Shown piece by piece: positions 6,283 to 13,475 of a DNA stretch of 17,479 nt; position 1 is the stretch's first letter; every line of letters begins with the position of its first letter. The notes beneath the pieces were generated by a model. That model ran no database searches. It saw nothing but the letters and a program-made list of their open reading frames with translations, and was not told the DNA's origin. Made by a program: the position numbers and the translations under genes. This DNA is from an uncultured Odoribacter sp. (GTDB taxonomy: Bacteria > Bacteroidota > Bacteroidia > Bacteroidales > Marinifilaceae). Location of the stretch: assembly GCA_934725835.1 (NCBI GenBank), contig CAKVCR010000022.1, forward strand, positions 1 through 17,479, in the 5' to 3' direction.

Positions 6283-7125
6283 TTATTCAATAACAACGCC
6301 ATCAAAATTGATTTTGACATTGATTTCTTTTTCTCCTTGTTCCAGCTCAAACAAGTAATAATCCCCAGTCGGCGTTTCGTATTTTTCGATATCGTCAATA
6401 CGATAGTTTGCATATTTTTTTTCAATAGCAGTAAGCACAACTTGTTCCACTTCGCTCTTTTTTACATCATAGTGGGTATTAATCCAGTTTTGTTTGTTGT
6501 CAAAGATGACTTCCTTCACTTTTCCATTGTCGATGATTTCCACTTCGATGAATCCGTGTTCTACTTCTGTTTCGATGATTTTGGCATTGATGTATTTTTT
6601 CTTGACAATTTCAAGAATAACTTGTATGTCAGGATTTGTTTCTGGCAGGTAGTTTTCATAATAATCATCATCGTCATCCGGAATGGCTTTTATTAATATG
6701 CCCTCTTCTGAAAAGTATAAATCTATCTCCACTTTCCCTTGTTCAACTTCGATAATGTAGATTCCTTCAGCATCCAGACGCTTCAAGTAATCCACATCTT
6801 CCACTTTCCAATCTTTGTATTCGCAATCTTTGAAGGCATTGACAACTGCTTTGTGTGGAATATTTTCAATTGTTTGGTATTCTGTTTTGGTCATATACCA
6901 TTTACCGCTTTGGTCAAACCAAGCATCAGTTTCATATCCGTCATTGTGAAACTCGGCGACAGAATAATTCTTTTTGTATTCCCATTTAATGCGAGATGCG
7001 TCGGGAAATTTGGCTTCAAATGCTTTTGTTACGACTTTGTTTGGTTGGTGGGAATGGCTACTATTACCATCACAAGCTGTGAATAGAAATAATCCCATTG
7101 CTAATGCTAACAAATACTTTTTCAT
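6283..7125 (-). CDS. Lipoprotein with two PepSY-like domains
   Basis: A 280-residue exported lipoprotein: signal peptide 1-17 with lipobox LFTAC (Cys18). The rest is four related units at about 30-80, 90-148, 165-217 and 223-280. Each has a helix rich in Lys and Val/Ala followed by beta strands with alternating charged residues, e.g. VVTKAFEAKFPDA (31-43) and VVLTAIEKKYANY (229-241), then WFDQSGKW or INFDG turns. This is the PepSY-like (DUF2874-type) layout common in Bacteroides periplasmic and surface proteins, here as two tandem domains joined by an acidic linker (five Asp, 150-154). No catalytic residues are evident; a binding or inhibitory role is usual speculation for the family. A terminator follows and a putative promoter precedes it, so it is transcribed alone. 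Confidence 0.82.
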   Translation of the reverse strand: MKKYLLALAMGLFLFTACDGNSSHSHQPNKVVTKAFEAKFPDASRIKWEYKKNYSVAEFHNDGYETDAWFDQSGKWYMTKTEYQTIENIPHKAVVNAFKDCEYKDWKVEDVDYLKRLDAEGIYIIEVEQGKVEIDLYFSEEGILIKAIPDDDDDYYENYLPETNPDIQVILEIVKKKYINAKIIETEVEHGFIEVEIIDNGKVKEVIFDNKQNWINTHYDVKKSEVEQVVLTAIEKKYANYRIDDIEKYETPTGDYYLFELEQGEKEINVKINFDGVVIE

Positions 7126-7158
7126 GACTTCCTATTTTTTCAATTCTTATTTTATCCG

Positions 7159-7189
7159 CAATGTTAGTAAAATGTATCGATATTTACAA
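7159..7189 (-). promoter_or_regulatory. Putative promoter for the PepSY-like lipoprotein gene
   Basis: On the minus strand TTG (7189-7187) is followed after 20 bp by TAACATTG (7166-7159), one base off TAnnTTTG. Transcription would start near 7152, about 27 nt before the ATG at 7125. The spacing is right but the -7 match is imperfect. Confidence 0.42.
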
Positions 7190-7276
7190 GTAAATTGTAG
7201 ATAATCAGTGTTCAGTGTTTGATAAATTCACTTCCTTTGGGTTAATCGAATTTGAGCTAATCAAAATGAATGGTCC

Positions 7277-7315
7277 AAAAAAACGGAAGGCAGGATTTGT
7301 CACTGCACTTCCGTT
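7277..7315 (-). terminator. Intrinsic terminator of the methyltransferase-barrel operon
   Basis: On the minus strand AACGGAAG (7315-7308), one bulged base, then GCAG (7306-7303) pair with CTGC and CTTCCGTT (7293-7282). Seven T follow (plus-strand A run 7277-7283). The hairpin begins about 25 nt after the stop codon at 7341. Confidence 0.87.
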
Positions 7316-7340
7316 AAGAGCAATAACTATGAAATATAAA

Positions 7341-7931
7341 TTATATGATTTTCAATCCAAGAGTGAAGTTGTAGGAGCGGGGAGCTTTTAACTCGTGAGC
7401 CATTTTTTGAAATCCCTTTTCATAGTCAATGTCGAAGGTTAATTTCCATACATCAACGCCGACACCTACTTTCCCACTCCAATAAGATTTGTTCGGATCA
7501 ATTTCGTCACCCAATTTCTTTAGATTTTTCAAATTACCGGCAGAGAATTGTGGTCCGAGGAACAGACGGATTTTTGCTACAGAGAGGTCAACTAATTGGA
7601 ATCCTAACATTACAGGAATCTGAAATGTATTGTTTTTGATGGTGTAAGTCGGGCGAGTTTCATCAGAAACAGATGTCCTATTGCCCTCTGCAATGCTTTT
7701 TTTGTGAGCGAAATTGAGCGCCGGTTCTAGATATAAGCCTCCCAAATTGATACGCATAAAGCCTCCTAACATGTAGCCTTGTGCTGCACGAGATCCGTGT
7801 ATGCTTTGAAGATCGCGGAAGTTGATACGGTTGCTCGAGATACCACCGTGGATACCGATGTTGATAGGCATGTCAGCCATTGCACTATAGCCGAAAAAGC
7901 ATACAAGTAATAATAATGCTAGTTTTTTCAT
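7341..7931 (-). CDS. Small outer-membrane beta-barrel protein (porin-family type)
   Basis: A 196-residue protein with a clear Sec signal peptide (MKKLALLLLVCFFGYSAMA, 1-19, cleavage before Asp20). The mature part has alternating hydrophobic and polar strands with Gly-rich turns typical of the Bacteroidota outer-membrane beta-barrel family (OMP_b-brl_2 type): INIGIHGGIS (23-32), MLGGFMRINLGGLYLEPALNF (starts 54), FQIPVMLGF (103-111), IRLFLGPQFSAG (121-132), GKVGVGVDVWKLTFDIDYEKG (starts 153). It ends in a final strand, FTLGLKII. An 8- to 10-strand barrel is likely and its function is unknown. The start at 7931 is chosen for the signal peptide; upstream in-frame codons overlap the methyltransferase gene. 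It lies 22 nt after that gene with no promoter visible between, so the two are probably co-transcribed. Confidence 0.85.
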   Translation of the reverse strand: MKKLALLLLVCFFGYSAMADMPINIGIHGGISSNRINFRDLQSIHGSRAAQGYMLGGFMRINLGGLYLEPALNFAHKKSIAEGNRTSVSDETRPTYTIKNNTFQIPVMLGFQLVDLSVAKIRLFLGPQFSAGNLKNLKKLGDEIDPNKSYWSGKVGVGVDVWKLTFDIDYEKGFQKMAHELKAPRSYNFTLGLKII

Positions 7932-7953
7932 GTTGTTTTTTTTTAATGTTTGA

Positions 7954-8730
7954 CTATATGTATGTTGAGTAAATCCTCCTTTTAAATTCTGATAGAATGA
8001 TACCAGTTGCAACGCCGACATTAAGAGATTCTGTCGCTTCTTCGGTTGCTGCAAAACCGGGAATGGTCAAGTGTGTATCTGTCAGCATTTCTATTTCACG
8101 AGTGATACCTTTACCTTCATTTCCCATGACAATCAACCCTTTTGTTGCCAATGGCGTTGTATATATGTTTTTACCATCTAAAAATGTACCGAAAATGGAG
8201 AAGGTGTCGGATTTTAGCTCTTGGATTGCTTCCGGCAGTTCCAAGTAGTAGGGGTGTACTCTAAATATGGCCCCCATACTTGCCTGAATGCATTTGGGGT
8301 TATAGGCATTGGCACAATCATGGTCACATAGAATGTGGCGGATACCAAACCAATCAGCAACACGCAGGATAGTTCCTAAATTGCCGGGGTCTTGAATACC
8401 ATTGAGGGCAAGAGACAAGGTGGAACCAATTTCTTCTTTTGAATAATGATAGACCGGTATCTCAGCCAAGGCGATAACTTCAGGCAGTGATTGGAAATTG
8501 GATATGGTATGCATTTCCTGAGGGGTAACATCCAATATGCTTACACCTGAAAGAAGGGTTCGGTTCTGCTCTATCCATTCCGGAAAAGCAATGATGTGCC
8601 GGATTTTGAAGTGGGAAAGGAGCAACTCTCCGACCAGTTTTGTCCCTTCGATTTTGAAGAGATTATATTTTTCCCTGAATTTCTTTTTTTCAAGGTTTTG
8701 GACTATTTTTGTTACCTGTTTGCTTAGCAT
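7954..8730 (-). CDS. SpoU/TrmH-family RNA 2'-O-ribose methyltransferase
   Basis: A 258-residue SAM-dependent RNA methyltransferase with a trefoil-knot (SPOUT) domain. The N-terminal about 95 residues resemble the L30e-like substrate-binding domain (KIEGTKLVGELL, 26-37). All three SpoU motifs are present: motif 1 NGIQDPGNLGTILRVADWFG (110-129) with catalytic-type Arg123, motif 2 VMGNEGKGI (201-209) and motif 3 ESLNVGVATGIILSEF (234-249). The target, rRNA or tRNA, cannot be told from sequence alone. The ATG at 8730 is chosen because a -7 box lies at 8750-8757 and the N-terminus fits the family. It is transcribed divergently from the TamL gene, with 44 nt between start codons, and leads an operon with the beta-barrel gene. 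Confidence 0.9.
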   Translation of the reverse strand: MLSKQVTKIVQNLEKKKFREKYNLFKIEGTKLVGELLLSHFKIRHIIAFPEWIEQNRTLLSGVSILDVTPQEMHTISNFQSLPEVIALAEIPVYHYSKEEIGSTLSLALNGIQDPGNLGTILRVADWFGIRHILCDHDCANAYNPKCIQASMGAIFRVHPYYLELPEAIQELKSDTFSIFGTFLDGKNIYTTPLATKGLIVMGNEGKGITREIEMLTDTHLTIPGFAATEEATESLNVGVATGIILSEFKRRIYSTYI

Positions 8731-8749
8731 AATGCATAATGATTGTGTG

Positions 8750-8757
8750 CAAAAATA
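8750..8757 (-). promoter_or_regulatory. Putative -7 box for the RNA methyltransferase operon
   Basis: Read on the minus strand this is TATTTTTG, a full match to TAnnTTTG, 19 nt upstream of the ATG at 8730. Around 8780-8785 the minus strand reads TTTC, a partial -33. The divergent TamL promoter must overlap this short region, but I see no good box on the plus strand. Confidence 0.55.
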
Positions 8758-8774
8758 GTAACATTTTTTGATTA

Positions 8775-11090
8775 TTGAAGAAAGATATTCCATATAAGAT
8801 TGTATCGTTGTGTTGTTTTTTCGTATTCTTCTACTCTTGTGTGCCGACGAAATACTTGGGAAAGGATGAGTATTTGCTGAATAGAGTTAAGATTATGACA
8901 GACAATAAGGAGGTGAGTGTCTCTGAGTTGAGGAAAATCGTCAGACAAAAGCCCAATACTAAAATATTAGGTGTGGCACGATTCCATTTGGGTATTTATA
9001 ACCTTAGCGGTCGAAATGGTGAGAGGAAATTTAATAAATGGTTGCGACGAATCGGAGAGGGACCGGTTGTCTATGATTCTTTCCTGACAGAGCGGAGCGT
9101 TGAACAATTGAAGCTGTATTTGAACAATAAAGGGTTTTATAGTGCAGAGGTGGCAGATTCCGTGCGGTATTATAAACAGAGGGCTGATGTTGTGTATCGA
9201 ATAAAGACGGGGAGAGTAACTCGTGTCGGGGAGTTGTCGTTCCGGGCAGATACGATGTTCTCTAATGATATATATCCATTAAATACGCCTTTGTATCAGA
9301 TGGTGATGCGAGATACTGTACACTCTTTGTTGCACAGTGATATGCCGATGGATGTGGAGGTGCTGGAGAGTGAACGGGAACGGGTGACAGCATTACTGCG
9401 GGGGGAAGGATATTATAATTTTTCAAAGCATCTTATTCAATACTATGCTGATACCGTGAATACAGATGCCTGGAAGGCTAATTTGTCGATGGGAATAATC
9501 AATAGTCTGCCTGATAGTAACGCTTATAGAACGTACGTTATAGGTACTATCCGGGTGAATATGGATTATGACCCGATTATGGCGAGAGATTCTGAAGCAG
9601 AGGTGTATACTAAGAAGGTATATAATGACTATGAGGTGTTGTACAATCGGAATTTGAAGATTAAACCACAGGTGATTCTGGAGAGTATTCAGTTCGGACG
9701 TGGAGAATTGTATGATATTCGAAAAGTGGCCGGTTCTTATGCTCGTCTGCAGGCATTGAATCTGTTTAAATTTATTAATATCCTTTTTCAGGAGAGGACA
9801 GATGCTTTGGGAAATTCGTATTTGGATTGTGAGATTCAACTGACTCCGATGAAACGCCAGGCATATAATATATTTTTGGAAGGGACAAATAATTCAGGGA
9901 ATATAGGTGTAGGGGGTAATTTTTCATACAATCACAAAAATATTTTTCATGGTGGAGAGAATTTGAGAGTGAGTGTGTGGGGAGCATTGAGAAAAGAAAA
10001 GTTGAAAGAGAACGAAATATTCAGTACAACAGAAGTCGGTACTGAATTGAGATTGGTGACTCCGCAATTCTGGTTGCCGCTATTCCGTTTGGAAGGATTT
10101 CGGCGGGATTATGCTCCGAAGACCTCGATCTCTTTGTCTTATAGTCAGGAACGGACTCAATTCTATCGGAGAAAAGTGGCGAGTGCTAAATTCGGTTATC
10201 TTTGGAAACATGCGAACAATAAATGGAACTACGGTCTTGATTTGTTGGATTTGAATTATGTGATGATGCCTAAGGTGGATAGGGCTTTTATCGATGGATT
10301 GAAAAATCAGTATGTAAAGAGTGCCTATACGGATCATATGATATTGTCAGCCAATTTTTCAGCGATTTATAAAGATCGTGCTGTTAACAGTACGGAAAGT
10401 TCTAATTATTTTAGAGGTAATATCGAGACTTCCGGTAATTTCCTGTTGGGTGTTAATAAGTTATTTGGGAAAAGACATTCGGAATTGGATGGAGAACATT
10501 TTTATAAGGCTTTTGGTGTCCGTTATGCACAATTTATAAAAGTAGATGGAGAATATCGTTTTAATCATTATATAAACAGGGCGAATACTCTTGTATATCG
10601 TCTGTTCTTAGGTTGTGGATTCCCATATGGAAATATGAAGGCGCTACCGTTTGAAGAGGCATATTATTGTGGCGGAGCAAATGATATTCGAGCATGGCAT
10701 TCGCGGACATTGGGACCGGGAGGTTATCGGGCTGAAGATAATTATCCGAATAGTGTCGGGGATTTCAAGTTGGAAGCGAATTTGGAATATCGTTTTAAAT
10801 TGTTTTGGCTGTTGGAGGGGGCTCTTTTTGCAGATGCCGGGAATGTGTGGAATTTGAAGAATTATACAAATCGTCCGGATACACAGTTTGCCTCGGATTT
10901 TTATAAGCAAATTGCAGTGGGAGTGGGTGCCGGCATGCGTATAAATATAACTTTTCTCCTTTTGCGCTTTGATTGGGGATTTAGAATGCATGACCCTGCT
11001 CAATTGGAAGGAAAAAGGTTTGTTTTATTTGATAAAAATAATGGATTCCGAACACCTGTTTGGAATATAGCTATCGGTTATCCTTTTTAA
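8775..11090 (+). CDS. tamL: TamA-like outer-membrane lipoprotein (TamL type, BamA/Omp85 superfamily)
   Basis: A 771-residue Omp85-superfamily protein, expected to form a 16-strand outer-membrane barrel that works with TamB in envelope assembly. The N-terminus is a signal peptide ending in FFYSC (lipid-modified Cys22), and CVPTKYLGKDEYLLN is typical of the lipidated TamA-like proteins (TamL) of Bacteroidota. POTRA-like domains occupy about 34-370 and the barrel about 370-771. CGGANDIRAWHSRTLGPGGY (from 632) is the L6 lid motif, with IRAW in place of the proteobacterial RGY. The last strand, VWNIAIGYPF, ends in Phe like a beta-signal. Translation must start at TTG 8775: an in-frame TGA lies at 8769-8771, and the only later options lose the signal peptide or its Lys residues. 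Lipidation and length argue against BamA itself. The kinase gene follows after 16 nt. Confidence 0.88.
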   Translation: MKKDIPYKIVSLCCFFVFFYSCVPTKYLGKDEYLLNRVKIMTDNKEVSVSELRKIVRQKPNTKILGVARFHLGIYNLSGRNGERKFNKWLRRIGEGPVVYDSFLTERSVEQLKLYLNNKGFYSAEVADSVRYYKQRADVVYRIKTGRVTRVGELSFRADTMFSNDIYPLNTPLYQMVMRDTVHSLLHSDMPMDVEVLESERERVTALLRGEGYYNFSKHLIQYYADTVNTDAWKANLSMGIINSLPDSNAYRTYVIGTIRVNMDYDPIMARDSEAEVYTKKVYNDYEVLYNRNLKIKPQVILESIQFGRGELYDIRKVAGSYARLQALNLFKFINILFQERTDALGNSYLDCEIQLTPMKRQAYNIFLEGTNNSGNIGVGGNFSYNHKNIFHGGENLRVSVWGALRKEKLKENEIFSTTEVGTELRLVTPQFWLPLFRLEGFRRDYAPKTSISLSYSQERTQFYRRKVASAKFGYLWKHANNKWNYGLDLLDLNYVMMPKVDRAFIDGLKNQYVKSAYTDHMILSANFSAIYKDRAVNSTESSNYFRGNIETSGNFLLGVNKLFGKRHSELDGEHFYKAFGVRYAQFIKVDGEYRFNHYINRANTLVYRLFLGCGFPYGNMKALPFEEAYYCGGANDIRAWHSRTLGPGGYRAEDNYPNSVGDFKLEANLEYRFKLFWLLEGALFADAGNVWNLKNYTNRPDTQFASDFYKQIAVGVGAGMRINITFLLLRFDWGFRMHDPAQLEGKRFVLFDKNNGFRTPVWNIAIGYPF

Positions 11091-11106
11091 AAAAAATATT
11101 GGGATT

Positions 11107-12048
11107 ATGGTATCAATTGTTTTGGAGTATGTATCTCTTGTGTTGCAGGTTGCCGCTGCCGCTATCGCAATCAGTCTTTTTAAGCGGACAAAGTTCAATG
11201 CATCGTGGATATTGATTTCTATAGGATTCCTTCTGATGGCTGTTTCGCGGGTGTTTGAACTGTGGCCTACGATTTATCCGGAAATGGAAGACCAAATGTC
11301 TATTGTGCAACGTTGGTTGGCATTTATTATCTCTCTGGTGTTGTTGGTGGGAGTATTTTATATCCGTAAAATATTCCAGTTCATGCGGCGGTTAGATGAA
11401 TTAAGGCGGGAAACTGAAAAACGCGTTTTAGCGGCAGTAATTCGTACAGAAGAACAGGAAAGACAACGTTTTGCAAAGGAGTTGCATGATGGTTTAGGAC
11501 CTTTATTGAGTGTGATTAAGATGTTGGTGTCGGGTTTAGATGGTAAAGGGGCGATGGAAACGAATGAAAAAATCAGACAGAATTTACGGCAGGCAGTTGA
11601 TGAAGCTATTGCAGGCGTCCGGGATATATCTGCCAATATCAGTCCGCATATACTGAACAATTTCGGTTTGAAGGATGCTATTGACGCATTTATCAAGCGG
11701 ATGGGACAGACAGACGGTTTTAAGGTGTGTTTTACAACAAATCTGACTCATGAACGTTTTTCTTATAATACCGAAGTTGTGATGTATCGTGTAATATGTG
11801 AATTGATAAACAATACTTTAAAGCATGCAGGGGCTTCATCTGTCATGGTCGATTTGCAATTGGACAATCATCAACTTTTTTTGGAGTATACAGATAATGG
11901 CGTTGGTTTCGAATTGGATGTTGCAGAACGTCGTGGTGGTATGGGATTGAATAATATGCGTTACAGATTACAGTCGGTGAACGGAAATATTGAAATAGTC
12001 AGTGAGCAGGGGCGAGGAATGCGAGCCAATGCTTATATCAGGGTTTGA
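11107..12048 (+). CDS. Sensor histidine kinase, HisKA_3 (NarL/DesK) type
   Basis: A 313-residue membrane kinase. Three hydrophobic segments (about 3-25, 32-50 and 68-88) are joined by short loops; the longest, about 51-67, is only some 17 residues, so there is no real extracytoplasmic sensor domain. A coiled-coil-like stretch (91-118) leads to the HisKA_3 dimerisation box EEQERQRFAKELHDGLGPLL with phospho-acceptor His127. The HATPase region shows the N box ELINNTLKHAG (232-242), DNGVGF (263-268) and GGMGLNNM (277-284). All needed residues are present. The layout resembles DesK/LiaS-like kinases that sense the membrane itself. The TamL gene is 16 nt upstream and the cognate-looking regulator 47 nt downstream. 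Confidence 0.92.
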   Translation: MVSIVLEYVSLVLQVAAAAIAISLFKRTKFNASWILISIGFLLMAVSRVFELWPTIYPEMEDQMSIVQRWLAFIISLVLLVGVFYIRKIFQFMRRLDELRRETEKRVLAAVIRTEEQERQRFAKELHDGLGPLLSVIKMLVSGLDGKGAMETNEKIRQNLRQAVDEAIAGVRDISANISPHILNNFGLKDAIDAFIKRMGQTDGFKVCFTTNLTHERFSYNTEVVMYRVICELINNTLKHAGASSVMVDLQLDNHQLFLEYTDNGVGFELDVAERRGGMGLNNMRYRLQSVNGNIEIVSEQGRGMRANAYIRV

Positions 12049-12074
12049 TGTTTGTAACTTTATTCGTATTTTTG
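12044..12074 (+). promoter_or_regulatory. Internal promoter before the response regulator
   Basis: TTTG (12044-12047), which overlaps the kinase stop codon TGA (12046-12048), and TATTTTTG (12067-12074) are separated by 19 bp, a full -33/-7 match. Transcription would start near 12081, about 15 nt before the ATG at 12096. It would drive regulator, nucleotidyltransferase and TamB without TamL and the kinase. Confidence 0.75.
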
Positions 12075-12095
12075 TAGTATAAAAGAGTATAACCT

Positions 12096-12752
12096 ATGAA
12101 TGGTAATAAATTGAAGATATATATTGTTGATGACCACAAGTTGTTTAGAGAGGGGTTGAAGCTGCTGTTGTCGACACAGGATTTCGTTCAACACATTTAT
12201 GAGGCTTCGAATGGACGAGAATTTGTTGAAAACCTGTCTATTGCTGATTGTGATGTGGTGTTGATGGATATTGAAATGCCTGAGATGAACGGTATAGAAG
12301 CTACAGAAAAGGCATTGCGTATGAAGCCTGATTTGAAGGTGATAGTGTTGTCAATGTATGGAGATGAGCAATATTATTATAAGATGGTGGATGCAGGAGT
12401 GAAGGGGTTTGTGTTGAAGAGTTCCGGTATAGAAAAGGTGATTGCCGCTATACATGCAGTGGCTGAGGGGGAGAATTATTTCTCTGAAGAGTTGTTGATG
12501 AATATTCTTAATAGTATGCGGGGAGGAAACTCTGTGGGAACAGAAATTTCTGATAATGAAATATCAGAGCGTGAAATGGAGATACTATATCACGTATGTT
12601 TGGGGTTGTCTAATCAGGAAATAGCAGATAAATTGTTTATCAGCAAGCGTACGGTAGATAAGCATCGGGCTAATTTATTGAGTAAGACAGGCTGCCGGAA
12701 TACAGCAGCCTTGGTGATGTATGCAATCAAGAATAAGATGGTGAAAGTGTGA
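12096..12752 (+). CDS. NarL/FixJ-family response regulator
   Basis: A 218-residue transcription factor with an N-terminal receiver (about 6-122) and a C-terminal LuxR-type helix-turn-helix (about 155-215). Receiver residues are complete: acidic pair D12-D13, phospho-acceptor D58 in VVLMDIEMPEMNG, Ser86 in VIVLSMY, and Lys108 in GFVLKSS. The output domain carries ISEREMEILYHVCLGLSNQE (from 156) and the recognition helix SKRTVDKHRANLLSKTG (183-199). It is almost certainly the partner of the histidine kinase just upstream, since HisKA_3 kinases pair with NarL-type regulators. Its targets cannot be read from the sequence, but an own promoter and the following envelope genes make autoregulation or control of tamB plausible. 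The next ATG follows the stop after 1 nt. Confidence 0.94.
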   Translation: MNGNKLKIYIVDDHKLFREGLKLLLSTQDFVQHIYEASNGREFVENLSIADCDVVLMDIEMPEMNGIEATEKALRMKPDLKVIVLSMYGDEQYYYKMVDAGVKGFVLKSSGIEKVIAAIHAVAEGENYFSEELLMNILNSMRGGNSVGTEISDNEISEREMEILYHVCLGLSNQEIADKLFISKRTVDKHRANLLSKTGCRNTAALVMYAIKNKMVKV

Positions 12753-12753
12753 T

Positions 12754-13464
12754 ATGGAAGGAATGATTTTTGCGGCCGGACTGGGGACTAGATTGCGTCC
12801 TTTGACCGATGCCCGTCCTAAGGCGATGGTGGAGGTTGGAGGAAAACCGTTGTTGGAGCATGTGATTTTAAAAATGCAAGCTGCCGGAGTGGAGCGTATT
12901 GTTGTGAATGTTCATCATTTTGCCGACCTGATAAAGGATTTCCTGAAGGATAACGGATACTTGGAGCAGGGCGTTGTGGTGTCCGATGAGAGTGATGAAC
13001 TGATGGATACTGGAGGAGGGCTTTTAAAAGCAAGACACTTGTTTACTCCGGGTGAGAATGTATTGATACATAATGTGGATATTTGTTCTCGTTTGGATTT
13101 GAAGGATTTGATGGCAGTGCATGTAGGGAATTATGCAACATTGGTAGTGAGAGAAGCGGAGCCGGGGCGTGGTTTACGCTTTAATCGCAGGGGGATATTG
13201 AAGGGGTGGGAGAATAGTTTAACCGGGGAGCAAAAGGTGGTGGATAGTGAATTTTATAATGCACAGAGTTATAGCTTTTGTGGAATTCATATAGTCAGCA
13301 GTGAATTTATGAAACACATGGAGGGAAAAGGATGTTTTTCGATAATTGACGAATATCTGGCACAGGCAAAAAAGCATGAAATCCGGATGTACCATTACAG
13401 TGGTTTTTTTATGGACTTAGGAACTCCAGAGGCAGTGATGCATGCAAGAGGAATGATGCCTTGA
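12754..13464 (+). CDS. Sugar-1-phosphate nucleotidyltransferase, MurU-like
   Basis: A 236-residue cytosolic NTP-transferase that joins a sugar-1-phosphate to a nucleotide. Visible motifs are the signature GLGTRLRP (10-17) with the nucleotide-binding loop, RPKAM (21-25) with the catalytic-type Lys23, DTGGGL (85-90), the metal-binding NVD (107-109), and DLGTPE (221-226). The short length, without an acetyltransferase or C-terminal extension, and the D/E-TGGG block resemble MurU (N-acetylmuramate-1-phosphate uridylyltransferase of peptidoglycan recycling) more than RmlA or GlmU. A mannose-1-phosphate guanylyltransferase is the main alternative. The usual partner kinase AmgK is not in the window. 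It is translationally close to the response regulator (1 nt) and to TamB (11 nt), so the three are one transcript. Confidence 0.82.
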   Translation: MEGMIFAAGLGTRLRPLTDARPKAMVEVGGKPLLEHVILKMQAAGVERIVVNVHHFADLIKDFLKDNGYLEQGVVVSDESDELMDTGGGLLKARHLFTPGENVLIHNVDICSRLDLKDLMAVHVGNYATLVVREAEPGRGLRFNRRGILKGWENSLTGEQKVVDSEFYNAQSYSFCGIHIVSSEFMKHMEGKGCFSIIDEYLAQAKKHEIRMYHYSGFFMDLGTPEAVMHARGMMP

Positions 13465-13475
13465 TTTTTAAGAAG

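Noticed and set aside
7191..7276. A regulatory repeat (CAGTGTTCAGTGTTTG) between terminator and promoter
   Set aside because: Only two copies of a 7-base unit at 7206-7221 in AT-rich intergenic DNA; this is not enough to call an operator or repeat element.
9423..11003. Several minus-strand open frames of 70-138 codons within tamL
   Set aside because: Their translations are Ile/His-rich without domain features; the plus strand is one unbroken 771-codon Omp85-type gene.
8775..11090. BamA rather than a TamA-like protein
   Set aside because: The protein begins with a lipobox Cys and the TKYLGKDEYLLN segment of lipidated TamA-like proteins, and a TamB gene lies on the same strand. BamA would normally not be lipidated.
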